Part shown: positions 56,060 through 64,000 of the stretch, piece by piece
How the letters are laid out: every line of letters begins with the position of its first letter
Position numbering within the stretch: position 1 is the stretch's first letter
Assembly (NCBI GenBank): GCA_035771165.1
Contig: JAWNZC010000003.1
Span: 1,379,501 to 1,443,500 of the forward strand
Length of the DNA: 64,000 nt
Direction: 5' to 3'
Origin: Paragorgia papillata
Taxonomy: Eukaryota; Cnidaria; Anthozoa; Scleralcyonacea; Coralliidae
Program-made: the position numbers and the translations under genes
Notes under the pieces: model-generated
Databases searched by the model: none
Told to the model about the DNA's origin: nothing
The model's input: the letters and a program-made list of their open reading frames with translations, nothing else

Positions 56060-59000
56060 ATGTCTGCTTCGAACACCGCATCGCCTCCAAAGCGTGGAAG
56101 GCCAAGAAGAGATGATGTAGGAATTACACGAATTAAATTAAACAAGGACGTATACGAGATGTGGATTGCCAGAAAAGATTCTCTTGGATTTTCTACAAAG
56201 ACCCATAGTGATTTTGCGCGGCACTTAATCCTGAATTTTTGTGAAGAAGGACGCCAATCACTGCAATCTCCCGGCGATGGTAAGTAGAATATCTTGTTAT
56301 TATAATATAATTTAATATAATAATGCATTTCTTTTTGTTCTCAAATATTCTGTTATTATTTACGTGCTACGTGATAATATATATGTTCGGCTTGTTCTAT
56401 TTCAGATCAGCGATTGCCGTGTCCTGATATAATTCATTCAACGCCATTTGAAAAAAGCAGTCCTCGCAGTAGACCATTCCCAAATGCCTTTATATCACCG
56501 ATTTCTAACCAGTCTGGCAATGACATGTAAGTAAAATATTCCACTGTAATAGATACATAGATTATTCTTTTACAACAATATAGATTATTCTTTCACTATA
56601 TACATTATTCTTTATACTTATTCTTTATAATTATATTATATAATTCTTTATTCTTTATATAATTTTTCTTTATATAATTTTTCTTTTATATAATTTTTCT
56701 TTATATAGTTATTCTTTATATAATTCTTTATACGTTATTCTTCATAGTTATATTCTTTATACATACATACATATAATTATATAATGTAACCTTCTCTTCA
56801 CTGCAGAGCCATGGATTTTCATGTTGCCTCTACATCTGTTCATCAACAGTTGGACATTAGCAGAATAGAGAGCCTTTCCATGTCTATGAACCCAGAATTT
56901 GGAATGTACTCTGACGATCCATCATCTGAGAGTGATACCACAAGTTATGATGAAAGGTAATTTAGATTTTTATGCCTATGGCTATTCCACATTTCCAGCA
57001 TAATATTCGTTGTTTATTTGATCAATTGATTTTACAATAAGTATGTAATTATTTAGACAATCTGAATGGTTGATTCTCATGAAATTTCTGTTTACCACTT
57101 TTTGTCAATTAATAGTTATTCAAGTGAAAGTGGATCTGAAGAAGACTCAAGCAATGAACACTGGTCCAGTGATGAGGTTGAAGGGTAAGGCAAATGTATT
57201 TCTTTATTTTTGTGTTGTAGTGCGCTTCATTCTCATTGTGCAAGTGACCATGTTCACTGACTTGCACTTGTCCCCAGCTACTAGGGGGAAAAGTCTCCAA
57301 TTGCTCTGCTGCTACTTGTGCTGTACAGTCGTATTTTTACTGTTTATTTCAATGTCAATGTATTTAGTTGCAATAGCAAGTTGGGGACACTATTTAAATA
57401 TTACAATATTAAAAATATTTATGTCTGTTTTGTAGATCTTCAGAAGAGAATGATGGTGAAACTACGTTGAGTGCCACAGAAGATGACATGTTGGATACTC
57501 TTGATTTGACCAAAGGAGAAGAGGTTATGGACATCAGCGATTCAGAAGATGCTGGAAGAATTTACACACAGCAAAAGGTAGAAACAGTCAAAGAAAGAAA
57601 CGAAAGGCTGGTAGAAGAGATGCAAACAGCATTTAATGTATTGAATGGATTTGGCAAACAGAACAGCATGTGCACTGAGCATTTTATCCAAAATCGTGTG
57701 ATTGTTGATGTGCCTATACTATTGGAAACTTTTAACAATGGTTGTCATCATTTATCTTGTTCAGGAGCTAGTCGAGTGCTTAATAGTAAAATAGAAGGTG
57801 GTGTTTTGAGTGTGTCATGGGGGTGCTCTGAAGGTCATGTTGGATTTTGGAAATCTTCGAAAGTACTCTGTCAGAAAAATGGTCAAGATGTTTATACAAA
57901 TTCATTGCTGATAGCAGCAGGAGTTTTCATTTCTGGAAACAACTTTGACAAACTAACATTATTTAGTCGGTTTCTTGGACTTGGTTTTATTTCGAAGGCA
58001 ACATATAACAGGATGCAAACACATTTTGTTATCCCTGAAGTAAAGAGATTTTGGGAGCAGATGAAAGCTGAGATCTGGGATATTCTGTCTGGTGAATCTG
58101 TTGTCTTGTGTGGTGATGGGCGGAATGATTCACCAGGACACAGTGCTAAGTATTGTATGTATGCCTTGATGGAGCAGCATCTAGACATTATTGTTGATGT
58201 AGAAGTGGTGGACAAACGTCAAACAGGAGGTGTCTCAACTAATATGGAAGTATTTGGTTTAAAGAAGTTACTTGAAAGAATGGTTGGCAAAATGATTATA
58301 TCAGAAATAGTTACGGATGCTTCAGCTGCAGTGATTGCCCTGGTTAGGAAGATGAAAGGTAACTATGTAGAAATAAACTAGCATACCGTAAACTTTCGGA
58401 AATAAGCCCTGGTCTTATATTTGTCCAAAGGACCTTTTTGGTGGGCTTATATTCAGAATGGGCTGATATTTGGGGGCTTATCATTGGAAGGACTTTTGCA
58501 TCTGAGACGTGGATGGCTTATGTTCAGGAGGGCGTATATTTGAGGGGAGGAGGGGCTTATTTTGGAAGGTTACAATATTGTCATACTGTTTGTGGAAGGG
58601 CGAAACTCCACCATATTAACAGAGCAGCTTACAGTTGATTTCACATTACTTTTCAACCGTGTGTTGTGAAGTTCGTTTGGAAGTTCTGAAGTTCATTGCC
58701 AAGGTTGACAATTATCCAATCAAGTTGCGAGTTTTAGATCAAAGCTCAATTTTGATTGGATAATTGTCAACCTTGGCAATGAACGTTGGAACTTCCGAAT
58801 GAACTTCACAACACAGGGTGGTAAAGTAATGTGAAATCAACTGTAAAAAAATTTAACTTTATAATTTTTGTTGTATTTTTTGTTTTACCAGAGAAGTATC
58901 CTGATGAGTTTACTCACCTGTTCCACGCACTTGATGTCTGGCACAAGTCTGTCAAACTGACAAAGAAACTTGCCAAAGTATAAAAACTAATTTTTATTAA

Positions 59001-60906
59001 AATTTTATATTTTTTTAAAACTCATTCTTTAACTTTGTGTGCTGTGAACATTACTGATGAATGTTTAATGGGTTACTATACATGTACTGTAGCTGATAAA
59101 CAAACTTCTCAAGGAATATTTTCTAGTATTATTACATATTATTATTATTTATAGGCTGCTAAAGTCAAGGGCTGTGAGGCAATCAGTGAATGGTCTGAAC
59201 CAATAAGGAACCACTTTTGGTTTGTTTGCCAGAACTGCAATGGTGATGAAGATAATGTTAAAGTAATTCTCAGTCAATTTGTATTGTATTGTTTATTATT
59301 TTACCTTTTGGTAAGCTGTGGTGCCGAGACTGGGAGGGGATGACGGTTGCCCCCATTCATCTCCATAACCACTTTTGAATTTGCTCAAAATCTGTTGAGA
59401 AAACTTTGGAAGGAGGTAGTTTACTTGTCTTACTTGTCAATTGCATCAAAGACATAGCTTACACAATCTTGTACACTCATAGAAATTCCTAGCAGCATCA
59501 CTGATGGAAACAATATTAATGAATTTCACTTTATTTTTCAGGACAGCTGGTTTGGTGTATTACACCACATTGCTGGGGAGCATGAGTGGATTGATGGAGA
59601 GTGTCAGCATAGACCATTGGTTGCCACAGAAGTTGGGAAGACATATCTGGACAAGAACTCGAAGGCATTTGAGGCCATCCGTAAGGTGGTACTTGACCAA
59701 CGATTTCTGAAGAGTTTGCATCATTATGTCACATTTAGGTATGCATGTACATTACACTTGTGTATCAGTACTTCGTTTTTTTCACTGTCATATTTTCTGT
59801 TTGTGGAATCGTTGTATAGATTTTTACAAGGATGGGTGTTAGTATGGAATTATGTTTTTAACATTAATGGCTAAACCAGCCAAAAACTGCCACCTTTATT
59901 ATTTTACTCATCAAGGTGAGACCTCTCAGCTGAATGGGTTAAAGACCCTCTATTAATAATTATATGTACTTGTCTATGTAGGCACACAAGCAAATTGGAG
60001 AATTTCAACTCGATGCTACTGAAATACACACCGAAGAGAGTGGGATTCCAGTAAGTGTGTTTTAGTGTACATACTGTATATATTTTAATTACAGTAGAAA
60101 AATATAATATACACCAAGTGTACATGTACATCTTTGATGCATCTTTCTGTCTTCTGTCCACACCATTTTGATGTTATTATCAACCCCTCTCTTCCAATTA
60201 CAATGTTGTCTGAAACCCACGTTTATAGCCAGAAAACGTCTCTTTGCCATTTATTTTGATAGTGCACCCTGGAAGACTGCCAATGCAAATTGTATTAAAA
60301 GTTTTTTTTTGCAAATCGCAAATAAAATCAGTTAACAAAGCATTACCATTGTGTCCAGGACCAGGACCCTCACTAGGAAATGCTTGCCATGCAGGCCAAC
60401 AAAGCATGGGCTGCAAAAGTGAACCCTACGAAATAAGTGTTCAAAAATTCAACTAATTATTATGTTTATTTTTCAATAGGAATGAGGCTTTTACAGGTAG
60501 AACCTATCTGGCAGCTATTGACCATAACACACATGTGTTCCGTAAAGCAGCTGTTAGTACTACTGGTAAACTTAAATACAATAAGGTTTACAGTAAAAGA
60601 TCAAAGAATTGGAGAGTTCAAGCTGTAAAGGAACCAAAGGCTTATGATTTCTGGCCCACAATTGCTTCTAGAATTCTGAAGAAGAGGGTTGATGATGAGG
60701 ACAGTATTCTACGCAAAGTTGAAATCCCTGAAGAACACCCAAAGAACATATGCCCATCAATTGCACTGCAGTGCATACCGAAGACGAGTGATCTAGTGAA
60801 ACAGTCACTATCTAGGTTTGCAGCTACACACAGTTCTGCCAGTGTTTCCCAGCTGGGAGCTGAGGAACTGTCACCACAGCCAACAGCGAACGCAGAAACA
60901 ACATGA
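56060..60906 (+). CDS. DDE/D-type transposase, Kolobok-type, ten exons, 789 residues, intact
   Basis: Exons: 56060-56279, 56406-56526, 56807-56956, 57116-57184, 57436-58358, 58892-58977, 59155-59262, 59542-59738, 59982-60050, 60480-60906. All introns are GT-AG and phases agree, giving 2370 nt with no stop before TGA 60904. N-terminus: AT-hook-like KRGRPRR, then a helical block (no THAP). Residues about 120-190 are acidic. A Cys/His region follows (CHHLSCSGA, GCSEGH). Catalytic candidates: CGDGRNDSPGHSAK (Asp414), IVTDAS (Asp481), LDVWHKS (Asp509), HTSKLENFN (Glu631). The C-terminal domain has RTYLAAIDHN. It should cut and join element ends at TTAA. The start is the first ATG in a good context; an upstream non-coding exon cannot be excluded. 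A domesticated host gene is the alternative, but the flanking TIRs argue against it. Confidence 0.88.
58395..58575. repeat. GGGCTTAT-type degenerate tandem repeat in intron 5
   Basis: Imperfect repetition of GGGCTTAT(A)TT(T/C) blocks about every 20-40 bp on the plus strand. Low-copy, no coding role. Confidence 0.5.
58632..58843. mobile_element. 212-bp palindromic MITE in intron 5 of the transposase gene
   Basis: CAGTTGATTTCACATTACTT at the left is inverted at the right end, and the pairing continues with one-base gaps to the centre (TTGGATAATTGTCAACCTTG near the loop). TA on both sides (58630-58631, 58844-58845) and a CAGT start suggest a Tc1/mariner-type non-autonomous element. Splice sites of the host intron are untouched. 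Confidence 0.85.
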
Positions 60907-61089
60907 TAATGCAATGAGTCCCGTTATTTACATTACATAAAGGATAAAGGACTGGGGGCTAATCATCCTTACTTGCTGGCTGAATTACGAAGGACGCAGA
61001 TCAATGTGGCCGTGTCAAGGCATATCAAAGGCACTCCAAGCAGCCACCATACGACACACAGTTCAGACCACGGGTCACAGCTAAGATGT

Positions 61090-61320
61090 TAGGTATTGAT
61101 TTTATGGAAGCGGGAAAGGGAGGAAAACCGGAGAACCTGGTGAAAAACCGTCGAAGCACAGGAGAGATCAACTACAACTCTACTCACATGAGTTCCAAGC
61201 CCTACAACGGGATCATTCCCAAGCGGTCACCCATCCAAGTACTAACCCGATCTAACCAGGCTTAACTTTTGAGTTTTGGTGAGAGGCAGCACGCTAACAG
61301 CACACACTACCCATGCTCCC
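61090..61320 (-). ncRNA. 5S rRNA-derived SINE
   Basis: The reverse strand of 61320-61197 contains GTTAAGCCTGGTTAGATCGG and TTAGTACTTGGATGGGTGAC, then CGCTTGGGAA and GTAGGGCTT, the 3' half of 5S rRNA with its internal promoter box C. Downstream is a tail with GGTTCTCCGGTTTTCCTCCC (61139-61120), seen in invertebrate 5S-type SINEs. It lies between the two convergent genes of the transposon. A degraded 5S pseudogene is the alternative. Confidence 0.65.
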
Positions 61321-61989
61321 CATATCTAAGAGAATTTCCGACAATGTGTCAAGCATTTCAGTTAGTATTTTGTAACAAGCAAAAGTATTTATTTTTAAAG
61401 TGTATATACCGGTATGTAGTTTAGTTAAGTTTGTAAATAAATATTATGGTATGCTGTTAGTAAAGATTTTCAGGTTTTGTCATGCAAGATATTGTTACTT
61501 AGAAAAACGCTAAGCTCAGGTTGTAGTGAATGTGCATTCTGACTCGTCTAAAGTATAAATATTTTAAATAACCTTGCTTGGGCAAAGATTCAGAATGTTG
61601 TGGACTTGAGTTCCACCCAGAGTTCAGAATTTTTCCTGAATACTATAAACAAAACTTGCACACAGCAAAACCCAAAATCTTTATAAATAATTAGTGCACA
61701 ATACTTTGGTGTAGTTATTCAAATATAAACCAAAAGTGGAAGGTTTAATTGGGGTGATGTGAGTTTACATCACACTTTTTGTTCTCGCCACCAAGCCATG
61801 CTTTTGTCCTACATGTTCTTCTAATGCCAAGCCAAGGTTTGATGGAGATAGTGAAGATATTATGTAAACCTGCATAAGCCGCATTAGATATATGCTAACA
61901 GTACTGATAGTTTTAAATATAAATTTTCAATCTGTTCATGTGGATATAATATACAGTACTGTTCACTTGCATAGACTTGAGACAAAATG
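61321..61989. other. Intergenic part between the two transposon genes
   Basis: AATAAA at about 61437 on the plus strand may serve the transposase transcript. No other features. Confidence 0.4.
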
Positions 61990-63480
61990 TCAGGCTCTCC
62001 TGAATCCCATATACACACCATCATCTGCAGGGTATATGTGTCTTATTGCCAAAACAACACAAGATGGACACACCTTTCGGTTCCCCCTTCCCAACTTTTT
62101 GTATCGCCAGAGAATGTACTGACGATATGCAGCCTTTCTAAAGCTGTTTGTGGAATAGTCTGGTTCCTCAGCCCTAATGTCACACCTTCCTCGGATAGCC
62201 ATGACCAATACATCCCTGTCTGTACAGGTGTTTTGGAATGTCACAAATGATGTGACACATCTGATTTTTTTACAGCACTTGTTTTCCTCTTCAGTTGCCA
62301 TAGGTTGGCATACTCCACATGTACACCATGGTGGCCTTGCATCAGGGATTACAGGAGGGCCTCCGCCAAATTCCACTATATTCTTGGCATAATCAAGACT
62401 ACCCTTCCCATTCGTCAAAAGTTCCAGCAGTACCTTGTCCTTTTGGTCAAGTGTCAGAGTTCCAATAAATTCCTGAACAAATATTACATTTTTTGTAAAC
62501 CCAAATGGCATATGACTTACTCATTTTTATATGGTAGAATTGAGTCAGGTTTTGGGGCAGTGTTGGGACTATCAGGCTTTCTTGTAAGATTCTTCGTATA
62601 TGTAATTTGTGTACTTTCTTGGTAAACGCAACTAGTCCATGCTTAGATCACTGAAAGAAGTCGAGTTCAGTAAATGTCAACTACATTGCTAAAAACCTGA
62701 GAATAAACTGTATTATAAACGGTGTAAAACCAGCATTTAAAGTGTTCAAATATTCACAAGGGTGAGTTTATTCACAATATTTATACGAAAAATCCCCGAC
62801 TGAACATTTGGAAGGATACACAACGATTACTTTCGTGAATATTTAATGTGGCGATTTGCAAGCTTGGGGTCGTAAGTAAATTGCTCTGCCATCTAGATAG
62901 CGATCAAAATGTTATAGGTTCGATTCCTTTGATTATATGAACTTGATCAACGTCCACTACTCGAGGATTTACTGTCGCCGTGAAGACATATATTTATAAA
63001 AGTCAACTTACCGTAATCTGTTGTTTTGCTTCGTCGACAGCCATCTGATGGCGTTCAAAAGCATTTCTGCCAGCATTTGCGTCAGCTACTGCTGTTCCCG
63101 GTTGAAGTGGCTTATTTTTACAAGCAGCCTTTTTAGTTCCACATGAACACCTTTCTGTGCATTTCAGCTCTTCATCCCGGCCTGGACAACCTCTCGCTTC
63201 TTTCTCCCGCTGCGTTTGCTGCATGTATTTTTGCAACTACAAAACTGAAATGAAGGAGAATTTATTGTAGAAATACAGGTACTATAATTAACTATTTATT
63301 AATGAAACGAGGGAAAGTAGAGGTAAACTCACTTGTGTTCGACCATCGTCGCCTGCTAAAGGCACTCCAACAGCAGCTGCTGCTTGCGCAGTTGGCGATC
63401 TATAAGCTGGTGAACCGTACGCATTTAATTCGTCCTCTAAATCGTACTGCGACACATTCAACTCTGGGTCCGACTCTGAT
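61990..63480 (-). CDS. Cys-rich plus P2X7-receptor-C-terminus-like protein, transposon accessory gene
   Basis: Minus-strand exons about 63480-63333, 63236-63012 and 62472-61990 join in phase 0 at both introns (donors GTGAGT, GTAAGT; acceptors TTTTGTAG, TTGTTCAG). The first is acidic then Ala-rich (SESDPELNVSQYDLEDEL). The second has a Cys cluster (GCPGRDEELKCTERCSCGTKKAACKNK). The last has the pattern of the P2X7 cytoplasmic ballast/P2RX7-like domain (WCTCGVCQPM, KCCKKIRCVTSF, RKAAYRQYILWRY, LGRGNRKVCPSCVVLAIRHIYP) and ends at TGA. No membrane segments, so it is not a channel. The 5' end is unresolved: an ATG at about 63573 would need a 34-nt intron. The function for the transposon is unknown; DNA or zinc binding is a guess. 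Confidence 0.8.
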
Positions 63481-63610
63481 TCAGACAGTATAAAAAAATA
63501 TTATTACTGTTCGGAAGAAGATGTCGCTGTGGCTTCTCAACAAGGCAACGCACAAAATGCAAAGTGATGGTCCAGGTGACATGGTAGGTTCTCGTATGTA
63601 AACATAAACA

Positions 63611-63644
63611 CAAGCGCGCAATGCATGACCCTGAGACTCATTCT
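63611..63644 (-). repeat. Right terminal inverted repeat of Kolobok-type copy 1
   Basis: 34 bp, inverse of 55817-55850, followed by TTAA at 63645-63648. Confidence 0.95.
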
Positions 63645-63681
63645 TTAATTCTTGATATAATTTTAATTTGTGTTTCAACAG

Positions 63682-63770
63682 GACTACGAATATCTTATAC
63701 AGTGGAAGGACTGGTCTATGCAGTCGTGCACTTGGGAGCCGTCTTCACATCTTCCAGACGATCTTATTAG
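63682..63770 (+). CDS. Host exon encoding the end of a chromodomain
   Basis: Acceptor TTTGTGTTTCAACAG and donor AG|GTAAGA bound 89 nt encoding DYEYLIQWKDW followed by CTWEPSSHLPDDLIR. This matches the second half of a chromodomain (YLIxW, then the TWEP motif). The first half must lie upstream, beyond the transposon, so copy 1 would sit in the preceding intron. It could also belong to a retroelement integrase chromodomain, but its splice sites argue for a host gene. Confidence 0.65.
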
Positions 63771-64000
63771 GTAAGAACGATATTGTCTAGTTATTCATTA
63801 TATTGTGGTTAGGTCCCTTTGTATAGACCATCTAAACTCTATACATTTTCTCGTTGTGGACCATAATTTCGGGTTGGTTTATTTCTATAAAGATCCTGCT
63901 CCTATTCCTGAGTAGCATTTTTCACCTCCCAAAAGTATTTTTCATTTGGTTTGACCAAACATACAGTTTAAGAGAATGGTATTTGGAGACATTATCCCTT
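63771..64000. other. Intron or flank, nothing recognised
   Basis: AT-rich sequence after the chromodomain exon donor. Confidence 0.4.

Larger units (their letters stand above)
55817..63644 (+). mobile_element. Kolobok-type DNA transposon, copy 1, apparently complete, two genes
   Basis: A perfect 34-bp terminal inverted repeat (begins AGAATGAGTCTCAGGG, ends CATTGCGCGCTTG) lies at 55817-55850 and 63611-63644. TTAA flanks both ends (55813-55816, 63645-63648). Inside are a ten-exon transposase gene on the plus strand and a convergent three-exon (or more) gene on the minus strand. The TTAA target, long size and GDGRxDSPGHSAK-class transposase fit Kolobok. A MITE and a 5S-related SINE sit in non-coding parts. 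The intact frame and perfect ends suggest recent activity or selection. Confidence 0.9.

Noticed and set aside
62517..62590. Extra exon of the P2X7-like gene between the Cys-rich and last exons
   Set aside because: It has splice-like borders, but its phase does not fit the neighbours, which join perfectly in phase 0 without it.
63480..63583. First exon of the P2X7-like gene from ATG near 63573
   Set aside because: Would require an intron of about 34 nt; left unresolved.
55817..63644. piggyBac assignment because of TTAA
   Set aside because: The transposase lacks the piggyBac DDD arrangement and Cys-rich tail; the GDGRxDSPGHSAK and DVWH motifs point to Kolobok-type.

Overview
The window looks like a repeat-dense, AT-rich animal genome, most likely a cnidarian (probably an anthozoan). 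The evidence is GT-AG introns, CR1-, BEL- and Gypsy-type retroelements, Polinton-like polymerase fragments, and several gene families (SWIM-YqaJ, P2X7-like, Rep-helicase) that I associate with coral and anemone genomes. The species assignment is inference. Almost every coding signal comes from a mobile element, and most copies are broken.

Layout. 1-4.7 kb: CR1-like non-LTR retrotransposon with a 2A-like motif. 4.8-6.1 kb: decayed Polinton/adintovirus-type DNA polymerase B (minus). 8.1-8.7 kb: Ser-rich exon that includes an 18-bp minisatellite. 9.8-12.7 kb: SAP-SWIM-YqaJ gene (minus) split by a 905-bp TIR element, followed by a Tc1/mariner remnant. 14.1-15.5 kb: Rep-like HUH endonuclease plus SF3 helicase remnant. 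16.0-19.9 kb: decayed THAP-bearing Kolobok-type transposon bounded by TTAA. 21.7-28.4 kb: MITEs, fold-backs, a Gypsy remnant, and virion-core-like genes. 28.4-30.4 kb: second YqaJ copy, split by a MITE. 30.8-35.5 kb: Harbinger/ISL2EU-type pieces, a polymerase piece, and a third Kolobok-type copy. 35.5-49.6 kb: two Gypsy elements. The second carries a 5-bp target duplication and has swallowed a whole BEL/Pao element, a non-LTR element and a 373-bp insertion. 50.8-51.8 kb: TIR element holding a RecQ-like helicase scrap.

The most interesting locus is 55817-63644. It is a 7.8-kb transposon with perfect 34-bp terminal inverted repeats and flanking TTAA. It carries a ten-exon, uninterrupted gene for a 789-residue DDE/D-type transposase. 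A convergent gene on the other strand joins a Cys-rich domain to a domain resembling the P2X7 receptor C-terminus. All splice phases I could test agree. The element appears to sit in an intron of a host gene whose chromodomain exon lies just to the right (63682-63770).

Three Kolobok-type copies of different age and N-terminal architecture (AT-hook-like versus THAP) lie within 48 kb. The intact copy is probably the autonomous type, with the P2X7-like protein as an accessory factor of unknown role.
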